NCBI GenBank assembly: GCA_943735955.1
Contig: OX030970.1
Coordinates: 1,249,184 to 1,313,183, forward strand
Origin: Piscicola geometra
Lineage: Eukaryota > Annelida > Clitellata > Hirudinida > Piscicolidae
Length of the DNA stretch: 64,000 bases
Direction: 5' to 3'
A program made the translations under genes and the position numbers. Positions 1 through 9,800 of the stretch are shown piece after piece. The notes beneath the pieces were generated by a model. The model worked only from the letters and a program-made list of their open reading frames with translations, was not told the origin of the DNA and searched no databases. The number at the start of each line of letters is the position of its first letter. The first letter of the stretch is position 1.

Positions 1-44
1 ATTGTTTCCTACGTTACATTACTTTCGAAGCACTTCACAACCAC

Positions 45-190
45 CACCACACCCTCCCCACTACCACCACCCCCACCCCACTACCACCACACCCTCTTCA
101 CTACCACCACCCTCTCCCCACTACCACCCCCCCCTCCCCACTACCACCCCCCCCTCCCCACTACCACCACCACCACCCCCTCACCACTAC
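45..190. repeat. CCACTACCACC-type minisatellite
   Basis: Degenerate tandem array of C/A-rich units such as CCCCACTACCACC, repeated about eight to ten times. It gives Pro/His/Thr open frames that are repeat artefacts. It would lie in an intron of the minus-strand gene suggested by the nearby candidate exons. Confidence 0.8.
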
Positions 191-271
191 CACCACAACA
201 ACCCACAACCACTCAAAACCACAACCTTCCCCCTACCCAAACCCTCCTCTACCCCCTCTCCCAAAACGAAC

Positions 272-390
272 CTTCTTCACTGACATGCACCCTTCTATCA
301 TTCTCTAGGTCAGCCCTCTTCACCAGGTCACCAATTTCGTTGATGGGCCTCCAGGTGTAGGCGCTCTTGGGCACGCTGACAGCCTTACTG
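272..390 (-). CDS. Candidate internal exon, possibly Ig-like domain
   Basis: On the minus strand this reads S-K-A-V-S-V-P-K-S-A-Y-T-W-R-P-I-N-E, then an acidic-basic stretch with NDRRVHVSEEG. It has G/C-rich third positions unlike the repeats around it. A GATCAG acceptor precedes it and a GTTCGT donor follows. A core Trp followed by NDRRV and a following EEG resembles strands C to E of immunoglobulin domains in neural adhesion proteins, but this is only a pattern resemblance. A plus-strand reading of about the same bases (311-400) is also open, with its own acceptor and donor, so strand is not certain. The gene would continue beyond the left edge. Confidence 0.4.
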
Positions 391-404
391 CTGATCATTG
401 TGGG

Positions 405-1425
405 GGTGAGTGGGTGAGGTTGTGGTGGTGGGTGGGTGGGTGGGTGGGTGTTGTGTTGGTGGGTGAGGTTGTGGTGAGTGGGTGAGGTTGTTGTGGTGAG
501 TGGGTGAGGTTGTGGTGGTGGGTGGGTGGGGGTTGTGTTGGTGGGTGAGGTTGTTGTGGTGGGTGGGTGGGTGTTGTGTTGGTGGGTGAAGTTGTGGTGG
601 TGGGTGGGTGGGTGTTGTGATGGTGGGTGAGGTTGTTGTGGTGGGTGGGTGGGTGTTGTGTTGGTGGGTGAGGTTGTGGTGGTGGGTGAGGTTGTGGTGG
701 TGGGTGAGGTTGTGGTGGTGGGTGAGGTTGTGGTGGTGGGTGGGTGGGTGTTGTGTTGGTGGGTGAGGTTGTTGTGGTGGGTGGGTGGGTGTTGTGTTGG
801 TGGGTGAGGTTGTGGTGGTGGGTGTGTGGGTGTTGTGTTGGTGGGTGAGGTTGTGGTGAGTGGGTGAGGTTGTGGTGGTGGGTGGGTGGGTGTTGTGTTG
901 GTGGATGAGGTTGTTGTGGTGGGTGGGTGGGTGTTGTGTTGGTGGGTGAGGTTGTGGTGGTGGGTGGGTGGGTGTTGTGTTGGTGGGTGAGGTTGTGGTG
1001 AGTGGGTGAGGTTGTGGTGGTGGGTGGGTGAGGTTGTGGTGAGTGGGTGAGGTTGTGGTGGTGGGTGGGTGAGGTTGTGGTGGTGGGTGGGTGAGGTTGT
1101 GGTGGTGGGTGGGTGAGGTTGTGGTGGTGGGTGGGTGAGGTTGTGGTGGTGGGTGGGTGGGTGGGTGGGTGTTGTGTTGGTGGGGGAGGTTGTGGTGAGT
1201 GGTTGAGGTTGTGGTGAGTGGGTGAAGTTGTGGTGAGTGGGTGAGGTTGTGGTGAGTGGGTGAGGTTGTGGTGAGTGGGTGAGGTTGTGGTGGTGGGTGA
1301 GGTTGTGGTGGTGGGTGAAGTTGTGGTGAGTGGGTAAGATTGTGGTGGTGGGTGAGGTTGTGGTGGTGGGTGAGGTTGTGGTGGTGGGTGAAGTTGTGGT
1401 GAGTGGGTGAGGTTGATTTTTTGTG
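405..1425. repeat. 1-kb GT-rich minisatellite (GGTTGTGGTGGTGGGTGA units)
   Basis: About one kilobase of imperfect tandem units built from GGTGGGTGAGGTTGTGGT and GGTGGGTGGGTGTTGTGTT. The minus-strand frame over it encodes only Pro/His/Thr/Asn/Gln repeats. It would be an intron expansion between the candidate exons at 272-390 and 1575-1618. Confidence 0.9.
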
Positions 1426-1574
1426 TGGTTTTTTGAAGAGTGCTGTAACTAATAGTGATGGTTTATAATCATAATCACAATCATTGAAATCACCATCATC
1501 ATCATATTCATACAAATACTAGTGATTTAAACCCCCCAAGAGGTGTCATCCACCCCCAAAAGACCCCTCCCCAC

Positions 1575-1618
1575 TCAAGCGCACAGTGTAGTTCTTGATG
1601 GGGTCAGCAGTACTTATC
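1575..1618 (-). CDS. Candidate short internal exon
   Basis: Minus-strand frame ISTADPIKNYTVRL between a CATAG acceptor and a possible GTGGGG (or earlier GTGCGC) donor. The first base completes the codon left open by the upstream candidate exon at 3631-3739 (AT plus G), which supports joining those two. No phase-compatible strong donor links it cleanly to 272-390, so the 3' boundary is uncertain. The product is not recognised. Confidence 0.33.
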
Positions 1619-1625
1619 CTATGTC

Positions 1626-2160
1626 AACATAAAAATACTGATTTTGATGAATGTGAGATATTTCAAATTACAAAATTTAAATGCATATGTTTGTATATAC
1701 AAGAATTTAAATGCATATATTTGTATATATACAAAAATTTAAATTCGTATTATTGTATATATACAAATTTACTTGTAGATATCTTTATATAGACAAAAAG
1801 AATGAGGCACTGATAGTCTCTTTTTGTTGGCACTCACGAAGCCAAGAACAATACATCCAGTTATTAAAAACATCATTAAACTCACGAAAGCTTATCATTT
1901 CAATTACTTAAATTTAACCTTTTTAATTGGAGCAATTATACTAATGAATCATTAGTCACTAATAAACAGAATAATATTATATTTATTTATGCTAACTATT
2001 CATTAAAAATCATAACTTTAATTTTCTCTTGTATTTTTTAACATGGTCAGGCTGTCTTTAGTAAAGAATAGTTATATAAATAAAAAATTTAAACAATTTA
2101 CTACCACTCTTCAAAAAAACGTAAAACGACTTTAACACCACCCCTGTTATTCGGCCGTTT
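1626..2160. other. AT-rich stretch, no gene seen
   Basis: AT-rich sequence with short near-repeats of ATGCATATNTTTGTATATA around 1680-1790. No exon-like segment was recognised. It is probably intronic if the flanking minus-strand exons are real. Confidence 0.5.
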
Positions 2161-2165
2161 GAAGG

Positions 2166-2413
2166 TCAATACAATACAGTATAATACAATACAATACAAT
2201 ACAGATACAATAAAACACAATACAATACAATAAAATACATATACAATACAATACAATACAGTACAATACAATACAATACAATACAACACAATACAATACA
2301 ATAAAATACAGATACAATACAATACAGTACAATACAATACAATGAAATAAAATACAATAAAATACAACCCAATGAAATACAATACAATAAAATAAAATAC
2401 AATACAATACAAA
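2166..2413. repeat. (TACAA)n pentanucleotide microsatellite
   Basis: About 250 bases of ATACA/ATACAA units with scattered variants. It yields three overlapping Tyr/Cys/Ile/Val/Leu minus-strand open frames, which are artefacts. Confidence 0.95.
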
Positions 2414-2516
2414 AAGGCATTAAGTTTCGATCTAAATCACTACTCTTCGTAGAGAACGCCTTAAAGAAGGCAACTATTTATTTTCATTATAAGGCGCTTG
2501 AGAGAAATGAGAATTT

Positions 2517-2860
2517 TTGGTTTGTTGTGGTGTGTTGAGGTTTGTTGTTGTTGTTGTGGTTTGTTGAGATGTGTTTTTGTTGTGGTGTGTTGGGATTTGT
2601 TGTTGTTTTGGTTTGTTGGGGTGTGTTATTGTGGTGTGTTGGGATTTGTTGTCGTTGTGGTTTGTTGTCGTTGTGGTTTGTTGTCGTTGTGGTTTGTTGG
2701 GGTGTGTTGGCATTTGTTGTCGTTGTGGTTTGTTGTCGTTGTAGTTTGTTGTCGTTGTGGTTTGTTGTCGTTGTGGTTTGTTGTGGTTGGGTTTGTTGTC
2801 GTTGTGGTTTGTTGTGGTTGTGGTTTGTTGTCGTTGTGGTTTGTTGTGGTTTGTTGGGGT
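2517..2860. repeat. 16-bp minisatellite (TTTGTTGTCGTTGTGG)
   Basis: Tandem units with an exact 16-base period (GTCG motifs at 2651, 2667, 2683), more degenerate toward both ends. Frames on either strand are repeat artefacts. Confidence 0.9.
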
Positions 2861-3090
2861 GTTTTTTTGTTTTTGAGTGTTATGAAGGGTGTTCGTGGTG
2901 CTTTGTGCAAGAACGTTTCATGAATTTTGAACCTCAGTAACTGATAAGTGGGTTTTTGGCTGAATATTATTTTTAATTGTACAAACGAAATATTAGGAGT
3001 GTGTTTATCTAACCCACTAATCATCAAGCTTAATTTCTTCATTGAATTCTCAGCTTCAGATCACCATGTTTGTTTGTGTGGGGTAAAATG

Positions 3091-3091
<1 letters not shown>

Positions 3092-3157
<66 letters not shown>

Positions 3158-3176
3158 TGTGTATGTATGTGTGTTT
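3092..3176. repeat. (GT)n microsatellite
   Basis: About 60 uninterrupted bases of alternating GT, continuing as GTGTATGT variants. Confidence 0.95.
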
Positions 3177-3630
3177 AAGGGTGAGTGGATGGGAAAAAAG
3201 AGTTTTCTAAATGTATGTGTGCTTTCTAGTGTGTGTTCGTGTGTGAGCCTGTATATGTATGTGTGCTTGTTAGGAAGATGATATACCAGTGATGATTTAA
3301 TGCTGATGGCGGACCATCGTGCAAACACTTTTTTATCCCCTAAATCTCCCATTAAATAAAATAATGGCAACTTTTTTCTTTTCAATTATCTTCATCACTC
3401 ACAACTTTACATCTTGAAGTTGAGCTACATTTCGAAATAACCTCATATTTATTACTTCCACCAAACACACTACTCTCTCTTACCCACCAATCAAACCATT
3501 CTTTCATAAAAACATCCCTTCATTCCTCTCTCATCCACCCATCTCCCCTCCAACCCCTCTTCCACATAAATAAATCCCCTTATTTCCCTATCATCCATCC
3601 ACCCATGCTCCAACCCCCCTCTCCCTTTAC

Positions 3631-3739
3631 ATGGTCTTTTCAACTCTTGCTGCAGGGCACTTGAGCACCACGTCTTTAGTTATTGTTGTAAAATAGAGGG
3701 TTTGAGGGGGTTCGCTGATGATGCTGGATGGCAGCCTCA
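3631..3739 (-). CDS. Candidate exon, Ig-like strand A-B segment
   Basis: Minus-strand frame starting RLPSSIISEPPQTLYFTTIT and continuing KDVVLKCPAARVEKT. A CTATTCAG acceptor precedes it and a GTAAAGG donor follows. The pattern 'P-x-I-I-x-E-P-P ... D-V-V-L-K-C-P-A' is typical of the start of an immunoglobulin domain in neural cell-adhesion proteins (family knowledge). The exon is 109 nt, entering with 2 nt and leaving with 2 nt. Its trailing AT joins G at 1618 to give Met, so exon 1575-1618 follows in phase. An upstream exon with a signal peptide was not identified. Confidence 0.42.
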
Positions 3740-4689
3740 CTGAATAGAATGGATGCAAATTCCATTAAAATAAATATTTCGGTGAATGTTTTATTTATAA
3801 TTAAAATAATAAGTACTATTTTATAGTTTATTAATTGCTTATTTATTCGCCAAAGAACTTGTTTAAGCCAACGGTTTGGTTAATTTATTTTATTTAATGG
3901 ACGAAAAGGTGATATTCATTGTGGTATAATGCGTTTAGCAGATTTCCATGAAACAAATCCGTTTAATTGTCTTTTAGTGCTTGCGTGTGTGTGTGTTCTT
4001 AAAAAGACCCGAACATTTATTAGCTTATATTTAATATTATAAGCCTTATAATAGCCATAACAGAGTTATTAACAGGAAAAAACAGACGCTAAATCGATGG
4101 GTTCGTAATACGTGCATCCTTGGAGCTTTTTCAATTTGGTGTTTTGATTTTGTCGCTTTTTAGAATTATTTTCTACAAAATTATAACTTTTTGTTTTATA
4201 AAAATTTACTCACCGTCACAGTCAATTTTGTTGATTAAAAATCAGATGTAAATTATGATTAGCAAAATTTTCAACATGATTTTTTAACTTTTTATTTACA
4301 TAAATAATATTTTTTTTAAATTATGAATATTTTATTTTCTATAACAGGTTTATAGTTAATCAGTATATAAGTATTTCATTCTTAAATCTTTTTAAGACAG
4401 AAGATTGAATGCCAGAAGAATTTAAATGTAGACAACGATACAATAAAGCTTTACATTTTTTTATAATTTTATCTTTTTCAGACAAAATGTTATTTTTTAA
4501 TTTCCCTTAATAGTTTTTCAAAGATAAAAAGTAGCTTCATGAACAAAGCATTATAGCAACTTGTCAATTATTCCACTTTTGCTTCTTTTATTTACTTAAA
4601 CTGAATCACTTGCATCTCATATGCATCGATACAAATACAGAAAAACACACATACATCCATTCATATATACAACCATACTAAAGATTAGA

Positions 4690-4880
4690 GACCGATCGAA
4701 ATTCGGTTCGGTTTCGGCACCGAAATTAATAATTTTCTTTGTTTCGGAAATTTTTCGGTTTTGGCCGAATTAAAATTTACAGTTTCGGCAAATAATTTTC
4801 GAAAATAATTTAATAATTCCGGCTCAATTTCGGTTTCAGCCGAAATGGATCTCATATTTACCGAAAAACCGAATTTTTAA
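4690..4880. repeat. TTCGG/CCGAA-rich inverted-repeat patch
   Basis: About ten copies of TTCGG and CCGAA in both orientations (for example ATTCGGTTCGGTTTCGGC and GGTTTCAGCCGAAA), giving many potential short hairpins. It may be a fragment of a small non-autonomous DNA transposon; no clear terminal repeats or target duplication were found. Confidence 0.5.
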
Positions 4881-4908
4881 TTTCTTTATTTAGTTTATCT
4901 GATATATC

Positions 4909-5300
4909 TGTGTATCCTCAATCGAACTCAAACTATTAAGTTTGGGTTCGATTCTCATCTCTATTAGATATCTATTAGTTATCGTGGTGGATTGATTTAT
5001 GGGTGTCATTAGACTAATTGTTGGAGTAATATATACAAGCATCTGAAACAACAACCATTGTATTGAAATATACGTTAATTGGCATACGTTCAATGATGAT
5101 TTTAACAAAACTAATTTAAAGCAAATTTTATTTTTAAAAATGTAATTGTCAAAAGTAAGTATGTGTATATTCTCAATCGAACTCGAACTATAAAGTTTGG
5201 GTTCGATTCTCATCTCTATTAGATATCCATTAGATATCGTGGTTGATAGATTTATGGGTGTCATAAGACTAATTGTTCGAGTGAAATATACAAACATCTG
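4909..5300. repeat. Two copies of a ~255-bp direct repeat with tRNA-like B box
   Basis: The segment starting CTCAATCGAACTC at 4917 recurs at 5172, an offset of 255 bases, with about 135 bases clearly alignable. Both copies hold GGGTTCGATTCTCATC, which matches the RNA polymerase III B box of tRNA genes and tRNA-derived SINEs. No matching A box was identified. It is a short satellite or a dimeric SINE-like element. The 135-residue minus-strand open frame over it contains the duplication and is not taken as a gene. Confidence 0.65.
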
Positions 5301-5407
5301 GCATTCTAGATATCCTTGCTTAAAACTGTTATTTTTGGCTTAAAATATACGTTTGTTTGGATTTACTTATTAAACTGGCATTGACATCGTTAAATACTAT
5401 TTTTTGT

Positions 5408-5522
5408 GGGGAACGGAAAAAAGCCTCTTGGAGAAAAAGCCTTCGGATAAAATACCTTCTACAAAAAGCCTCCCGGAAAAAAACCTCTTGGAGAAAAAGT
5501 CTTTCGGAGAAAAAGTCTCCTT
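5408..5522. repeat. Short AAAAAGCCTCTTGGAG repeats
   Basis: Five or six degenerate copies of a unit like GGAGAAAAAGCCTTCGG. This short A-rich cluster is not coding. Confidence 0.6.
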
Positions 5523-5529
5523 GTTAATA

Positions 5530-6366
5530 TATTAGTATGAATAAAACGGACTTTTATATAAAAAACGGATTTGTTTCTTGATAAATCACAATGATCAGAG
5601 GGAAATAACGCTAGAATCAGAAGTGGGAAATTGTGAAAAATAACCGAAAGCTGATATAAAATAATGTTTTTTAAAGTTGAGAAAAGCAAAACCACGTCTT
5701 TAAATAAGCCTACGACTGAATAAATCAAACCGGATAGAACTAACTAATGCATAAACTTAAATATTTAATATTAAAGATCTGTTAGCAAATTTAAGACATG
5801 AGTTTTTAGTCTAGTTCAAACTTTAGAATAGCTGGAAAGGATAATATAGTAATATTTATTATAAAAATTTTAAATAGATAATATTTTTATAATCCTTTTC
5901 TTTAAAAAAATGCATCCAGTCTTTGATACGATTTTCCATTTTTTTGAAAAACAAGTAAGAAACGGAAAATCCTAAGTATGTAATCGATTCTGGATTAACC
6001 CTTATACAATGTATATGGATATTATGTATATGTATATTATACATCTTAACAGAGAAAGCTCTTAACACGAACAGCGTTCTGGCTGGCTCATATGTATTTA
6101 ATGAGTTGCTATAGGTTACAGGGCTGAGTTGTTTTGATGATTCAACAGTCATTTAGCTCTAGTACATTTAACCTAACGTTGGGTAAAATTATTTAAACAA
6201 TTTGAGCTGTTTTTGGACTATATTTGATCTCGTTATTGTGGGATTATTATTTTGAAAACAAAATTAGGTGAACATATCCAAATTTTGGTTTTTAAGCTTG
6301 ATTTATTTGCAATTGATTCTAATTAATTCCAACAAACAACTCACTATTTCTTCCCTAAACTTCACA
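5530..6366. other. AT-rich stretch upstream of the small membrane protein gene
   Basis: No exon recognised. It ends at CTTCACAG (6361-6368), a good splice acceptor just upstream of the 6448 start, suggesting that the 5' untranslated region of that gene has an intron whose first exon lies somewhere in this stretch. Confidence 0.4.
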
Positions 6367-6368
6367 GG

Positions 6369-6447
6369 TGCCTTACTAGTTTTGCAAATCAAGAAAATAA
6401 AAATAAATTTAGTTTATAAATTTAAAAACCGTCAAAATCTAAAATAA
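6369..6447 (+). other. Probable 5' untranslated part of exon carrying the 6448 gene
   Basis: Runs from the CTTCACAG acceptor to the ATG. AT-rich, with no upstream ATG in this piece. The start context is AAAATAAATGGCT, with a purine (A) at -3 and G at +4, as expected for an efficient start. Confidence 0.45.
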
Positions 6448-6699
6448 ATGGCTAAAGGAAGTGGTCTCGGGGAAGGAGGCGGAGCTGGTGGTGCTGGAAT
6501 CCTATGGGCAATAATTTGGTTCCTGCTCATCCTTCTCACGCTTTGGTTATCATTTTTCTTAGCCTGGATCTACATCATTCTTCTTCCATTCGCCGCTTGC
6601 ATCGACCCAGTGAGAACTGTAGAGGAATCTCTCCTCAAAGTCATCCAACTCCCCATGACGTGTGCCCAAAATATGCTTGCCCAGAAGCCCCTGTGTTGA
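6448..6699 (+). CDS. 83-residue small membrane protein, invertebrate family
   Basis: Complete open frame beginning MAKGSGLGEGGGAGGAGILW. Glycine-rich first 17 residues lead into a long hydrophobic region (about residues 17-50), probably one or two membrane spans. After that comes AACIDPVRTVEESLLKVIQL, a PMTCAQNM motif and a KPLC end. The layout (Gly-rich start, Trp-rich membrane segment, a Cys and LP-T-Cys, C-terminal Cys) resembles a short uncharacterised protein I associate with insects and molluscs. I cannot name it and its function is unknown. Codon use is unlike the AT-rich flanks. The three cysteines could be lipidated or disulphide-bonded; this is inference. Confidence 0.85.
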   Translation: MAKGSGLGEGGGAGGAGILWAIIWFLLILLTLWLSFFLAWIYIILLPFAACIDPVRTVEESLLKVIQLPMTCAQNMLAQKPLC

Positions 6700-6725
6700 G
6701 GAAAAAATTTTTGAAGAGAAATTTA

Positions 6726-6810
6726 AATAAAAAAATAAATTTGTGGGAAGGAAATAATGGAGGAGATTTTTAAAAGTCGGTTTTATGATGATGGAAATAA
6801 AAGCAATAAA
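6726..6810 (+). terminator. Polyadenylation signals of the small membrane protein gene
   Basis: AATAAA at 6726-6731, 6796-6801 and 6805-6810, 27 to 110 bases past the stop. Any of these could serve as the 3' end signal. Confidence 0.6.
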
Positions 6811-6849
6811 TAACAATATTTAATAAATAAAAATAATAAAGATTTGTAG

Positions 6850-9800
6850 GTATAAAAAGATATTCAAAAGATTCAAAGTGTTTCATGGAAAGTGGATTAC
6901 AAGATAAAAAAGCTTGAAAGAGTTGGAATTGCTTGTAAAAGTTAGGATAGGATTTAAAAGTGAGTTTATTCTGCCCAAGAAAGTTACAGAAGCGAATAAT
7001 TCAACGTTTGTGTTTCACTTGTTCTTAAAGTTGCCTTTCAATGGTTTAAGCTTCTTTCTAGCGTCTATCTGTTCCAATATCCGCCTTGATTACTGATATA
7101 AGGTGAAAGTATTAATATATAACTTGGTTGTAATTAATTTATCGCATGATATATTGTCTAGCGCTGAGTTGAGCATTTTAATGAAGTGAAAATCGGTTAG
7201 TGACTTAAATAATCTATTTGATACGGATTAAGATTTAAATTTGAAGTATATCAGTGTATATTAAAATATAAAACTAAAAAAATAAATAATTTAAAGTATA
7301 TAGAAATAGAAATTTAATTAAATAATTGTTTTAAAATATTTAACTATTCGAATAGAACCGATATTCTCACGTACAAAAATACTAACCGGCAGAGAAAGAA
7401 TATACAATTCGTATATAGAAGCCTGCAATGTAATTGAAGTGTATTTCAAATGTAGGCATGTTGTTTTACTTAAGAAACTGTAGTCTTGATGTGTGCAAAA
7501 AAATAAAACTCTGGGATTTGAAAGAAGTTAACTAATTGAATTTAAAACATTTACCCTTTAGTCATTAAATCATGTGTTATGAATACGATACTTTTGAAGT
7601 TAGTTTGTTCATCAATTGTGCAACCCAGAATGTATTATATCGATTCTAAAAACTGATTTTATAATTATTGTATTTGTATACCTTAATTATATTTTCATGA
7701 AACTTAAAAGAATTGATTTCAATGCAATTCATGAATATTTTTCAGTCTCATATTATGGTATATAAGCACGTTTAGACTCTCAGAATTCATAAGTCATTTT
7801 AAACTCTTAATGTCTCATTTAAGGGTTGAGTGTTCACAAATAGATTAGAAGAATTTTCATAATCATTTTTATAATCATTTCTGTGTTTTTTATTTATTTT
7901 CTCTTTACACGCGTGTTTCTAAAGTCAAAGCTTTCAAGGATATTTTCATTGATTTTTTGATCTTCGCTTGATTTGATTCTAATTAAAATCATTCAAAACA
8001 TTTAAGCAATAATGTCAGTTTATTTATAAATCTTGAAATGTATAAAAAAAAAGGAATAGTTATTTAAATAAATAAATTACATGTATATCTATTTCTGCTT
8101 AGTGGGTGTATGGTTTAAAGAATGGTTTTACTGAATAAAAATATATTAATCTGTTTGACTTTATAGACCTTAAAAAGTTTTTATAAATTATTAAACTATG
8201 GCTATGGAAGTGGCATAATTTTGAGACTTAAAAATTCAAACGTTATTGATTACTAACCCATTCACGACGACAAAAACAAACAAAAATAGTTTTGTTTTTC
8301 ATTTTTTTGAAGAAAATACAAACAATTTAATGCTATTAACTATGGCATTTAGTCACGATGGGAACTATTGCGTACCTAACAGGAACAAAACCTACTGGGT
8401 ACCGCGACAACCATCCTTTGAACACGACATTTAATAGTTGGAATAGGAAAGGAATTGAAGTCCGAAAAGAATTTAATGAGTTTTAGGTTGAATTTTTGTA
8501 TTTTTTTGGAGTGAATTTGGGTGTTTTTTAGAGTAAATTTGGTTTGGTTTTTGGAGTTTTGGGATATTTTGGGAAGAGGATGGGATTGAAGTTAGGATTT
8601 CCAGGTGGCTAATGGTTATTAAGGTGGTTTGAAGGTGCCTATCTGGTCTACTACATTGGAGAGGGAGGTAGAGAAATCTAATTTTCCATCTTCATAGTGT
8701 GAGTTCAAGTTGAAACGAAAAGTGTACGGGAAGTGCATATGGCGTACGTATTTGAACTGAACGTATGTTTGCATTGAATCATTTTTAACTTTGAGAGAAA
8801 ACGAAATGCCTAAAGTAGAAGGAAAACCAAATCAACTTAAAGAAAAGCTAAGCAAGTATCGTTTCAAATGCGCAAGTCTAAAACAACATTAAGAGAAGTA
8901 GCAATCTACGTAATCGTGTCTGTGGTGATATGATCGTTACAAAGTAATAATTTTTATCAGCTTTCTGTCGATTTTTGAATAATACTCTAACTAACAAAAT
9001 ATATTTTATCAAAATTAAATATTCGGAGAAAGGTTTGTCGACTTATTCATCAGGTGACGCTGAGTAGGTTGGTTTAATACCTAGAAATTTTAAAGACTGT
9101 TCAAACTGCTTATTTATCCTCATCATCTGTTTCTCGTTGCAATCTTTTGAATTCGATTAGGCCAAGTTTAAACTAAAACAGTCGCAATCCATCAGTTTGA
9201 TAATTTTAGAAATGTAACATATAAATATTAAAATCACGCATTTGACAAATTAAAAAGTCACAAAGCGAAAAATCATTTCACACAATTGACAACTCCAAAG
9301 TCCTTTGCAATACTTTTGACCTGATTTGTATCTCATCAATATTCAATACACTTAAGTACTTGACATGCAGATAATACTCGAAAGTACTCTCTGATTAGAC
9401 GTTATATGACAGAATTAGTTGACAATCTCATGAGATAACCGTATCAAATCGACGAAATTAATGGAGAAAATAGCGCTTAATACATTTGGTTACAGTGCTC
9501 ACAGATATACTGGATGATACCAAACATTGTAATATTTTTCGAACAGGTAGCTAGCTAAGAACATTACATAACTATCCTCCACTCCGACCAGGTGTCTTTT
9601 TAATCAATAAGTATTTAATGTTCTTATGTATAAGTCTTGTTGGTTTTAAATAACCGGTTTGTGGCCTTTAAAACTTTTTTGAAACCATTGACACCCAGGA
9701 GTAAAGAGGAACGGAGGATGCAAAGTAATACATTATTTAACTTCAATGCAAGACGTTTTTTTGGAACAAAACTTTGAGAAGCTAAAATGGGAAAAAAATC

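Noticed and set aside
385..1515. 376-codon minus-strand open frame rich in Pro/His/Thr
   Set aside because: It is the translation of a GT-rich minisatellite and has no non-repeat domain.
2101..2420. Three overlapping Tyr/Cys/Ile/Val frames
   Set aside because: Direct product of the (TACAA)n microsatellite.
8246..8434. 62-codon plus-strand frame ending PNRNKTYWVPRQPSFEHDI
   Set aside because: The second half looks protein-like but no family, splice sites or neighbours support it.
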